Assembly (NCBI GenBank): GCA_021796215.1
Contig: JAJYOK010000002.1
Location: 208,953-272,952 of the forward strand
DNA from: Bacteroidota bacterium
Lineage (GTDB): Bacteria; Bacteroidota; Ignavibacteria; UBA10030; UBA8401
Reading direction: 5' to 3'
Length of the DNA: 64,000 bases
In this document: positions 33,601 through 40,757 of the stretch, piece by piece
Position numbering within the stretch: the first letter of the stretch is position 1
How the letters are laid out: every line of letters begins with the position of its first letter
Notes under the pieces: generated by a model
Database searches by the model: none
Seen by the model: the letters and a program-made list of their open reading frames with translations, nothing else
What the model was told of the DNA's origin: nothing
Made by a program: the position numbers and the translations under genes

Positions 33601-35193
33601 CGTTCCCCAAAAACTTTTATATTCTTCCGGTGTTAGTCCGCCTCCTTTAAGAATACGTGGAGTTGTTTTGCCGATGACTTCTTCCGGCGTGTAACCATAC
33701 ATCCGGGTAAAGCCGGGATTAATAAAAGTAAAATTTCCGTCGCGGTCCGTCATAAAGATCGCCTCGCCCGACGCATCGACAGCTTTGCGGAGTTTGATAA
33801 GCGATTCTTCGACATGTTTGCGTTCGCTAATATCGCGGATAATACCTTGATAATATTTTTCTCCATCAATCGAAATCTGCCGTGCACTGATTTCTACAGG
33901 AATCGATGTGCCGTCTTTCCGCACATGCTGTGTTTCAAACACTAAGCCCTGTTCTGCATCAATCTGTTCAAGCAGGTTTTGAATGTTCTGCCGCAAATAT
34001 GCTGGACGAAGATCACGGATATTCAATTGAAGGATTTCTTCACGGGCGTATCCGTATTTCCTGCATGCCTGATCGTTGACCTCGACAATCTTTCCTTTCA
34101 CATCGCTCAGAACAATTATGTCGTTCGCGTATTTCACGACACTGTTAAAATGGCTTACCAATGCTTTTCGCTCAACTTCATCTTCATATTGTTTACGATA
34201 GAACAGTGCGCGCTGATGTCTCCACCAAAAACCGATGGCCGAGCCGGCGGTAATAATCATGCCGACAACAAACATCCATAGAAGCCAGGATTCCTGATGG
34301 AGCGAGGCATAAACTTCTTCCTGATCAATTTTTGCAATCAGATACCACGGAGTGCCCGGTACTTTTTCCAACGCCGCAAGCACCGGTACTCCCCGATAAT
34401 CAACGCCTTCAACCGTTCCTTCAATGCCGCGGACTGCCATGCTTGCAGGAAGATTTGATTCCGTGAGCGGCAATCGGAACTTGAATGCAGTATCTTTTCG
34501 ATAGCGAAGTTCGTTAAGTGAAAGAATATCATTGCTGTCCCGCCGAACAAGAACAATTTCAGATGTGCGGCTCGGTATAGGCCATAACTGAAGCAGCGGG
34601 TAAAAGAATTTATACGGATCAATTCTCATGACAAGCACGCCGACAAGCCTGCCGCCATTCTTCCCCGATTGAACAACTGGAACTAACAAATCAAATGTTG
34701 CAGCTTGTAACAGAACAGACCGGCGCAAATCGGAAAGAAGAATTTTTCTCTGTTGAAATACATTCTGAGCCAGTATGCGCTCGTAAATTCCAATCGTGTC
34801 GGCGTGAGCACCGACTGACAGCCTGACTTTTCCTTTGCTGTCAAGAAACGTTGCACTCGAATATCCGTTGTGCGCTGTGAACGTTTCAATCCATCTTATT
34901 ATTTCATCTTTGTAAGCTCCTTGGTTCAAATAACTTTGCAGCTGCCGGGTGATGGCATCATTTTGAATCATCACGCCATCATTCATGCGTTCACGGCGCC
35001 ATTGTGCAATGGCTCCAACTTTCAGGTCGGCAATAGCAGCAAGGTCCCTATATTTTTCATTTTTATTATGCCGCACTAAAGCAGAATAATAATAACCGCC
35101 GGCTAAGGTCATTCCCACAATCAGGCAAACAAAGACAGCGATGAGAATCCACGGAACGCGGCCGAAGAGCTTCGAAGGTTTTATTTCTGACAT
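30613..35193 (-). CDS. Hybrid sensor histidine kinase with Cache, five PAS, GAF and receiver domains
   Basis: 1526 residues. Helix 13-34, periplasmic Cache-like sensor to about 300, second helix about 305-325, then PAS near 345 and 465, GAF near 590-740, PAS near 780, 900 and 1030, HisKA with phospho-His near 1164 (GIAHDFNNIL), HATPase (N box NLSVNARDAM, G boxes DTGTGMDE and GLGKGTGLGM) and a C-terminal receiver from about 1400 with EDEE, phospho-Asp in VVSDVGLP and Lys in FVQKPY. It senses an external ligand and probably redox or gas signals, and passes phosphate to its own receiver; no output protein lies nearby. It stands beside the multihaem cytochrome operon. No Shine-Dalgarno seen. Confidence 0.93.
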   Translation of the reverse strand: MSEIKPSKLFGRVPWILIAVFVCLIVGMTLAGGYYYSALVRHNKNEKYRDLAAIADLKVGAIAQWRRERMNDGVMIQNDAITRQLQSYLNQGAYKDEIIRWIETFTAHNGYSSATFLDSKGKVRLSVGAHADTIGIYERILAQNVFQQRKILLSDLRRSVLLQAATFDLLVPVVQSGKNGGRLVGVLVMRIDPYKFFYPLLQLWPIPSRTSEIVLVRRDSNDILSLNELRYRKDTAFKFRLPLTESNLPASMAVRGIEGTVEGVDYRGVPVLAALEKVPGTPWYLIAKIDQEEVYASLHQESWLLWMFVVGMIITAGSAIGFWWRHQRALFYRKQYEDEVERKALVSHFNSVVKYANDIIVLSDVKGKIVEVNDQACRKYGYAREEILQLNIRDLRPAYLRQNIQNLLEQIDAEQGLVFETQHVRKDGTSIPVEISARQISIDGEKYYQGIIRDISERKHVEESLIKLRKAVDASGEAIFMTDRDGNFTFINPGFTRMYGYTPEEVIGKTTPRILKGGGLTPEEYKSFWGTILSKQPVGWEIVNRTKDGRLLSVEASVNSVLDEQGNIVAFLAIQRDITERKRAEENIGNLNRVYQVLSNVNQAIVRTRDRQQLFNEICRIAVEDGKFLLVWIGLLDETTQQVVVDANYGRSDGYLEQLQIVVDDSPRGKGPSASSIREGKYFVSNDIEHDERMAPWRENALKRGYRSVASFPFLVFGKPVGNINFYASNVAFFNEREIALLGELAADVAFALESIQLEKDRKHSELAIIEAHKFTKTILANSPVGILTYKATGECVTANETAAHMVGATVEQLQAQNFHTIESWKSSGLLDAAKRAIAAGATQQIDLYLESTFGEKGWFTGRLSPFMSGKEPHLLVVLTDISERKRIEEQLRSSEQYYRQLINTSPDGIAIVDPNGILKFASPKMYEIFNLPPEINVVGKSIIQWIAPEDQAKVIKNIRNLVVTKTTIGVTEYKLVRHDSSKFWGEFMASAVLDAKGSITGIMVVCHDITERKQAEELVRASELKYRDIFTWSPVGIFQATVEGRVRTANESLAHILGYESADELLGLSMQRDIYFNSREGAMHFEDHQHSKESQVITSEYQWKKKNGSPVWISLTCHTVSDDSGNAIYHEGFVHDVTRRKMLEEEIRQAQKLESMGTLASGIAHDFNNILGIILGHASLLERVSKDSPGMHSSIESIMKATQRGAALVRQLLTFARKTETFVESVRINDIIQELAKLIAETFPKSIRVITELASGLPSTRGDASQLHQVVLNLSVNARDAMPNGGMLIFSTSLVSKETVREKFPTADSAEYTCITVSDTGTGMDENTRRRIFEPFFTTKGLGKGTGLGMSVVYGIVESHRGFISVESELGKGTIFTIFLPAEVGIEEGSAESVGEEESLGGTETILVVEDEEMLRIILQETLEQKGYHVLTAGDGEEAVEVFSQHQRDIAVVVSDVGLPKLTGDKVFFLIKKIAPSVRVILASGFLEPDLKAGLLKAGVDGFVQKPYRQHEILAKIRLVLDQKK

Positions 35194-35471
35194 TTTTATT
35201 TTAAATAATTTTTACAATGGGATAAAATTACCGGAGGAGATATACTTTTTTGAAGAGATAAAAAAGGAATTACGGCGGAAAATTTCCGGTGGAGTGTAAG
35301 ACGTTTTCCTTGAACTTCCTTCCAAACTGAATGAACTATCCATTCTTAAAAAATGCAATCTTAATCGCAACTAAAATACGTTATTTGACACTGAGAGGCA
35401 ATGAGAAACGACAAATGCGTATCGCGTAAGAGCAAACGCGTTGAAATAGCAGTCAAAAAGGGGAATAGCAC

Positions 35472-37109
35472 TCAGAATCGGATGCCGATTTCGGCAAAAC
35501 CGCGGTAGCTTTTCATCGAGGAATCCATCACGTCATCAACGCTGACTGAGAAATACCACAACCGCGACATTCTGTAATATATCGCGGCCGTCGCTGTACG
35601 TGTAAGATAAGGCTGGTTGGTGGTGAAAATCGTGTAGTTATAATAATCATATCGAAGCGACAGCAGCATGCTCGGAAAGAGCGACTTGCTGCAATCCACA
35701 ATAATATCATTCCCGTTTGAATAAACGCCGACTATGTTTGTATATCTTGCGCCGACGTCCAGATCACTCCCCGCAATATCGCTCATGCGGACAGAGCCGC
35801 CAAGATTATGGGAAGCGCGGCCATAGCCATTCTTCGTTCGCAATGCCGCATCAGCAGACAGAGCAATAAAAAAAGGAAGGCGGACGGTAATATCAGCGCG
35901 GTACCCTTGCAAAAGATCTTTGTCAAACAATGTGTCGGAAAATGATTTCATTGTCTCAAATAAATACACGGTACGCGACGCATCGTATCCGACATTTGCC
36001 GAGAGCCATTGCAAAGGATAATAGTTAATAGAAAAATATGTGTTGGAAAGATTGAGAGCAGGATGCCGAACACCGTTGGAAATAGTATTCAATTCTATCT
36101 CAGAGGTTTGATAGAAAGACAATTCCGAGCCGAGAGATAACATGTTTTGCACATACATAAATTCTCTGTCAAGTTTCGCATTCACCATCTGCCTTCCATA
36201 GGCAATGGTTCCGTCATAATTATGAAAGAAATCGCGCCCGGAATGGTAGTTTAGGAAAAAAGCTCCCTTTGTAGCAGAACTGTTCAGCGTTAACGACTGG
36301 TCAATTACTTGCGCGCCGCCAAGCATTCCTGTGGTAAAATTGCCATAGTGATAAAAGAATTGTACGCCGTCAAAAATGCCCAAGCCGGTAACATATCGCG
36401 ACGTCATCCTGCCGACACCGAAACCAAAATTCGATCCGGGAAGATCGCGCTGTAATGTCATTTCGTACATCCGGTGCTGCAAACCTCCCGTATTTCCAAA
36501 CTGCATGGAATTCCCCGCCATATCAAAATAACTTCTTCCATACAACGTAAACATCATACCTGTACCGAATAAATTTTGTATATCGAGCCTCAAGATTGCA
36601 TTCGGTTGGCTGAAATTGAAACGCGGATCGCTTGCACGCACGCCGTTATATTGCAGTCCCACCCGGCCGGAAACAATATTTTCACTCGAAGCCTGGCTAC
36701 TGCCAGTAAACATTGAAGCGACAGCAGGCGACGATTTCGGAAACTGCGCTTGCGTTTGCTGTGAATCGTGCTGCGCTGCCGTATCAATATGGGCAATTTG
36801 GTTATGAAGAATTGGTTTCACAATTGCCGCTGCATCGCCAGCAGCAAACTGCGACTGCGAATTGAGGGACTGAGCAGCACTCGAGTGAAGTGAAACCGCA
36901 ATCACCGCCACTCGCCCGACTGGTTTACCGGAGTGAAGAATTGTCATTGTATCGCCGACGGCAATTTGCTCCTCGCGTCCTGCGTTAACATACACAACCG
37001 ATGCTGCTACATACGTAATCGCGTAGCGGTATTCCTTCGTTTCCTGCGCAGCAGCAAAACGAATACCACAAAGAAAAAGCATGAGCGCTAGAACTTTCCT
37101 TATCGCCAT
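35472..37109 (-). CDS. Outer-membrane beta-barrel partner of the multihaem cytochrome
   Basis: 545 residues. Signal MAIRKVLALMLFLCGIRFAAAQ. Residues 25-100 form a small soluble beta domain (SVVYVNAGREEQIAVGDTMTILHSGKPVGRVAV), a Gln/Ser-rich linker follows, and from about 150 on there are some 20 amphipathic strands with aromatic ends, closing with GFAEIGIRF, whose terminal Phe is typical of outer-membrane proteins. The ATG follows the cytochrome stop without a gap (TAA-ATG), so translation is coupled. By analogy with MtrB and Geobacter porin-cytochrome complexes it may insulate the haem wire through the outer membrane (inference; no close sequence match recalled). Confidence 0.82.
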   Translation of the reverse strand: MAIRKVLALMLFLCGIRFAAAQETKEYRYAITYVAASVVYVNAGREEQIAVGDTMTILHSGKPVGRVAVIAVSLHSSAAQSLNSQSQFAAGDAAAIVKPILHNQIAHIDTAAQHDSQQTQAQFPKSSPAVASMFTGSSQASSENIVSGRVGLQYNGVRASDPRFNFSQPNAILRLDIQNLFGTGMMFTLYGRSYFDMAGNSMQFGNTGGLQHRMYEMTLQRDLPGSNFGFGVGRMTSRYVTGLGIFDGVQFFYHYGNFTTGMLGGAQVIDQSLTLNSSATKGAFFLNYHSGRDFFHNYDGTIAYGRQMVNAKLDREFMYVQNMLSLGSELSFYQTSEIELNTISNGVRHPALNLSNTYFSINYYPLQWLSANVGYDASRTVYLFETMKSFSDTLFDKDLLQGYRADITVRLPFFIALSADAALRTKNGYGRASHNLGGSVRMSDIAGSDLDVGARYTNIVGVYSNGNDIIVDCSKSLFPSMLLSLRYDYYNYTIFTTNQPYLTRTATAAIYYRMSRLWYFSVSVDDVMDSSMKSYRGFAEIGIRF

Positions 37110-39695
37110 TTAGTCTCCGCTGCCGCTTGGATGACAACTGTAACACGCAGTGCTGCTATACACATAGTTTCTCACCCCTGTGTGATGCGGGTCCGTCTGC
37201 GCTTGTGTATGACAATTTGTGCAAGTAAAAACCTTGTAGTCGGAAGGATTAGTATGGCACGTTGCGCAGACTCCATTAGCGTTGCCGTGACTTGTCGGGA
37301 ACCACGTATGATTAAATGTCGCACCAGCCCATGTCGTCGTTGTGTGGCATGTCTCGCATGTTGTCGGGAATCCCGCCGACGCATGATTCGGATTTGTTGT
37401 GCCGTTATAATCCGATGAATGGCACGCATAGCATCCGGAATACACGAGCTGGAAATTTCCGGCAGTATGGCATGACTGGCATTGCAAACTTGTGTGGGCG
37501 CCGGTCAACGGGAATTTCGTCGTATTGTGATCAAATGTCGCAGGCTGCCATGCTGTCGTGTTGTGGCACGTCAAACAATTATGATCGAAATTTCCGGCTT
37601 GATGATTCGGATTTGTTGTTCCCGCAAAATCTGTTGAATGGCAGCTCCAGCAATCCGTTGGCGTTCCCTGGAATTGTCCATTCTTATGACAGAACATACA
37701 ATCAGTTGTGAGGTGAGCACCTGTAAGCGGAAAACTGGTTTTGCTGTGATCGAATGTTGACGGCTGCCATGCTGTCGTTGAATGGCACGTCGTGCAATCG
37801 TGGCTGAATTGTCCTGCCACATGATTTGGAGATGCCACATTAGCAAAATCTGTTGCATGGCATGAATAACAGTCTGTTGGAAGACTGGTAAACTGTCCGT
37901 TCTTATGGCACGAAGCGCAAGCAACAGTTGTGTGTGCACCAACCAACGGAAATGCTGTCTTCGAATGATCAAATGTTGACGGCTGCCATGCTGTCGTTGA
38001 ATGGCACGTCGTGCAATCGTGACTGAATTGTCCTGCCACATGATTCGGAGATGCCACATTGGCAAAATCTGTTGCATGGCATGAATAACAGTCTGTTGGA
38101 AGACTGGTAAACTGCCCGTTCTTATGGCACGAAGCGCAAGCAACTGTTGTGTGCGCACCGACCAATGGGAACGCTGTCTTCGAATGATCAAACGTTGACG
38201 GCTGCCATGCTGTCGTTGAATGACACGTCGTGCAATCGTGACTGAATTGTCCTGCGACATGATTCGGAGACGCTGCGTTTGCAAAATCTGTTGCATGGCA
38301 CGAATAACAATCCGTCGGAAGACCAGTAAATTGTCCGTTCTTATGGCACGAAGCACAAGCAACTGTTGTGTGCGCACCAACCAGCGGAAATGATGTCTTT
38401 GAATGATCGAAGGTTGACGGCTGCCATGCTGTCATCGAATGGCACGTCGTGCAGTCGTGACTGAATTGTCCTGAAACGTGATTCGGAGACGCTGCGTTTG
38501 CAAAATCTGTTGCATGGCATGAATAACAATCAGTCGGAAGAGTAGCAAATTGCCCGTTTTTATGGCACGAAGCGCAGTCAACTGTTGTGTGTGCACCGAC
38601 CAATGGGAACGCTGTCTTCGAATGATCAAACGTTGACGGCTGCCACGCTGTCATCGAATGGCACGTCGTGCAATCGTGACTGAATTGTCCTGAAACGTGA
38701 TTCGGAGATGAAACTCTGACGAAATCTGTTTGATGACATGAAAAACAATCTGTCGAGATCGCCTTAAACTGTCCGTTCTTGTGGCATGATGCGCAAGCCA
38801 CCGTTGCATGCGCGCCAACCAGTGGAAATGATGTTTTCGAATGATCAAATGTTGCCGGCTTCCACGCTGTCATTGTATGGCAGGTCATACAATCGTGAGT
38901 AAATTTCCCTGTTTGATGATTCGGGGATTTGGTGCTGGCAAAATCCTGTTGATGACATGAAAAACAATCTGTCGGCAGAGTAACAAACTGCCCGTTCTTA
39001 TGACACGAAGCGCAGTCAACAGTAGCGTGTGCACCAACAAGCGGGAAGTTTGTCTTCGAGTGATCAAATGTTGCCGGTTTCCAAGCAGTCATAGTATGGC
39101 ACGTCATACAATCATGACTGAATTGTCCTGTTTGATGATTCGGAGATACCGTCTGAGCAAAATCTTTCTGATGGCAGGAAAAACAATCATGAGAAAGACC
39201 AGCAAACACATTATTGGTATGGCATGATGCACAATCAACGGAGCGGTGCGCTCCAATAAGAGGGAAATTTGTTTTTGAATGATCGAAAATTGACGGCTGC
39301 CATCCATTCATCGTGTGGCATGTGATGCAGTCATGAGAAAATTTCCCAAGCACGTGATTCGGTGTCAGTGCCCGTACAAAATCTTTCTGATGACATGAAA
39401 AGCATGTGGTTGGAGCTCCGGAAAAATTTTTAATTGAGTGACATTGAACGCACGCTACAGTTGCATGTTGTCCCTGAAGAGGGAAACCTGTTGTCGCATG
39501 ATTGAACTTCATCGGCTGGGCAAGTTCTTTCCATGACTCGGTCGTATGGCAGTTCGCACATGGAATTGACAGCTTTCCGTGCGGAGACTGTTGTGCAACC
39601 GTCACCGCAATGAAAGCACACTGAAGGAACAGCACCAGTTTCCACCGTTTCACTTTCTTTCCCGCTGTCAAAGTATGTCTGTTTATAATGAACAA
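37110..39695 (-). CDS. 34-haem c-type cytochrome made of three-haem repeats
   Basis: 861 residues with a signal peptide ending near AVTVAQQ. I count 34 CxxCH haem sites. Haems 1-30 form ten units of three; nine are exactly 73 residues (CxxCH, 27 residues, CxxCH, 11, CxxCH, 20) with constant FDH..T.FPL.GAH and PNH..G.F.HD, whose His residues can be distal ligands. Haems 31-34 form a distinct cap. Units 4-8 are almost identical in DNA. Exported and matured by Ccm/Ccs in the periplasm, it could be a wire to the outside together with the barrel encoded next. Start TTG at 39695 (AAAGG upstream) or GTG at 39653. Confidence 0.93.
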   Translation of the reverse strand: MFIINRHTLTAGKKVKRWKLVLFLQCAFIAVTVAQQSPHGKLSIPCANCHTTESWKELAQPMKFNHATTGFPLQGQHATVACVQCHSIKNFSGAPTTCFSCHQKDFVRALTPNHVLGKFSHDCITCHTMNGWQPSIFDHSKTNFPLIGAHRSVDCASCHTNNVFAGLSHDCFSCHQKDFAQTVSPNHQTGQFSHDCMTCHTMTAWKPATFDHSKTNFPLVGAHATVDCASCHKNGQFVTLPTDCFSCHQQDFASTKSPNHQTGKFTHDCMTCHTMTAWKPATFDHSKTSFPLVGAHATVACASCHKNGQFKAISTDCFSCHQTDFVRVSSPNHVSGQFSHDCTTCHSMTAWQPSTFDHSKTAFPLVGAHTTVDCASCHKNGQFATLPTDCYSCHATDFANAASPNHVSGQFSHDCTTCHSMTAWQPSTFDHSKTSFPLVGAHTTVACASCHKNGQFTGLPTDCYSCHATDFANAASPNHVAGQFSHDCTTCHSTTAWQPSTFDHSKTAFPLVGAHTTVACASCHKNGQFTSLPTDCYSCHATDFANVASPNHVAGQFSHDCTTCHSTTAWQPSTFDHSKTAFPLVGAHTTVACASCHKNGQFTSLPTDCYSCHATDFANVASPNHVAGQFSHDCTTCHSTTAWQPSTFDHSKTSFPLTGAHLTTDCMFCHKNGQFQGTPTDCWSCHSTDFAGTTNPNHQAGNFDHNCLTCHNTTAWQPATFDHNTTKFPLTGAHTSLQCQSCHTAGNFQLVYSGCYACHSSDYNGTTNPNHASAGFPTTCETCHTTTTWAGATFNHTWFPTSHGNANGVCATCHTNPSDYKVFTCTNCHTQAQTDPHHTGVRNYVYSSTACYSCHPSGSGD
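37790..38880. repeat. 219-bp tandem repeats within the multihaem cytochrome gene
   Basis: The 73-codon unit is repeated with very high DNA identity; blocks such as the one around CTGCCATGCTGTCGTTGAAT recur unchanged at 219-bp steps. This indicates recent expansion or homogenisation by unequal crossing-over and makes the array length likely to vary among strains. Confidence 0.85.
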
Positions 39696-39708
39696 CAGAA
39701 ACCTTTCG

Positions 39709-40287
39709 TCAACGATTCCCTAATTGTGTTAATCCTGCCGATGCTTTTTTTGCGTCATCAGTGCCCGGCGCAAGCGCAATTAACTTTTTCCACCAGCGAG
39801 CAGCATCTTCCGTTTTTCCCATTGTCGCGTACAATGCACCTTTGTTATAAAGCGCCGAAGGCTGTGACGGATGGTAACGCAAAAGTCGGTTCGTTACATC
39901 CATCGCCTGATCGTAACGTCCAGCCTGTGCATAACATACTGAAAGATTAAGAAGAACCGATTCATCTTTCGGTGCAATTGCATTCGCCCGCTCAAGATAA
40001 GGAATTGCTTCAGCATGGCGATTTGCATCTATCAACGCAGCCGCAAGCATGGAAAGATGTGCAACGTTCTTTGGATCTTTCTTCACTGCCGATTCCAGCA
40101 CGGCGATCTGATGAACAACATCGGGATGAACGTTTGAAGTTGAAGACATAGATGGATTATGCGGCGATACAACTCCGCTCGCCTGAGTAATCGCATCTCC
40201 CTGAGGCGCATTGTACAAGACAAGGGCAAAAACCACCACACCGATTAAAAGAAAAATGACGCCGAAGGAAATTGCTTTTGATGACAT
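39709..40287 (-). CDS. Membrane-anchored TPR protein
   Basis: 192 residues from ATG 40285-40287 (AAGGG about 8 nt upstream; ATG 40293 touches it). Helix 6-25 anchors it to the inner membrane, followed by a polar linker and three TPR repeats (KDPKNVAHLSMLAAALIDA, PKDESVLLNLSVCYAQAGRYDQA, HPSQPSALYNKGALYATMGKTEDA). The layout is like NrfG/CcmI-type TPR chaperones that present apocytochromes to the haem lyase, which fits its place just before a 34-haem cytochrome (inference). First confident gene of the operon. Confidence 0.85.
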   Translation of the reverse strand: MSSKAISFGVIFLLIGVVVFALVLYNAPQGDAITQASGVVSPHNPSMSSTSNVHPDVVHQIAVLESAVKKDPKNVAHLSMLAAALIDANRHAEAIPYLERANAIAPKDESVLLNLSVCYAQAGRYDQAMDVTNRLLRYHPSQPSALYNKGALYATMGKTEDAARWWKKLIALAPGTDDAKKASAGLTQLGNR

Positions 40288-40296
40288 TATCATCCC

Positions 40297-40413
40297 TTAA
40301 TTTTTCACAAGATGTACCTGAAGCCGTTCCGAAGAAACAGTGTCAGCACTCGGCGCGAGAAAATGCGTGGGTGGAGTTGGAGGTATAAAAAAGAGCAACA
40401 ATACATACCTCAT
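40297..40413 (-). CDS. Possible 38-residue exported peptide
   Basis: ATG 40411-40413 with CGGAGA a few bases ahead; stop 40297-40299, 9 nt before the TPR gene. The product starts MRYVLLLFFIPPTPP and has A-P-S-A before a polar tail of about 15 residues (ADTVSSERLQVHLVKN), like a signal peptide with a short mature part. It may instead be a coupling leader for the cytochrome operon. Only position, ribosome site and composition support it. Confidence 0.35.
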   Translation of the reverse strand: MRYVLLLFFIPPTPPTHFLAPSADTVSSERLQVHLVKN

Positions 40414-40757
40414 AACGTCTCCGGGCAATAAAAAAAACGAAGAGAAATCATTGTGAAAAAGTAGCTTGCCTGCGTCGGTTTATAGGTAACACTTTTTTTT
40501 CGCAAACTCAACTATTATACTATAGCTAAGGAATGGCAAGAATTACAAAAAATTATTTAAGTTCAGTTTTAGAGGCGGCAATGATTATGCCAAAAAATAA
40601 ATACGCAAATTTCTCTTACTTCTGCCTGAAAATAAATGTAGGCATGCAACTCCTGCATACTCAAATGCATGCTTTGCATCGGCAAATTTCTGATTTGATG
40701 CGACTGAGTCAACAGAGGTGTTGATATACACACCAGTTTTTGTTTGTAGAAAAAAAC
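40414..40757. other. Intergenic region between clpB and the cytochrome operon
   Basis: About 340 bp, AT-rich, both neighbours on the minus strand. It must hold the operon promoter; the best -10 is TATAAA near 40481-40486 (minus strand) but the -35 is poor. Short repeats of TGCAT occur at 40640-40680. A 63-codon plus-strand frame at 40533 has no ribosome site and looks accidental. No terminator for clpB is evident. Confidence 0.5.

Noticed and set aside
37790..38880. Regular repeats suggesting a CRISPR array
   Set aside because: The 219-bp period is one long open frame of CxxCH units; repeats are coding and there are no unique spacers or cas genes.
40533..40724. 63-codon plus-strand frame between clpB and the cytochrome operon
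   Set aside because: No ribosome site, no homology I recognise, and repeated TGCAT words explain much of it.
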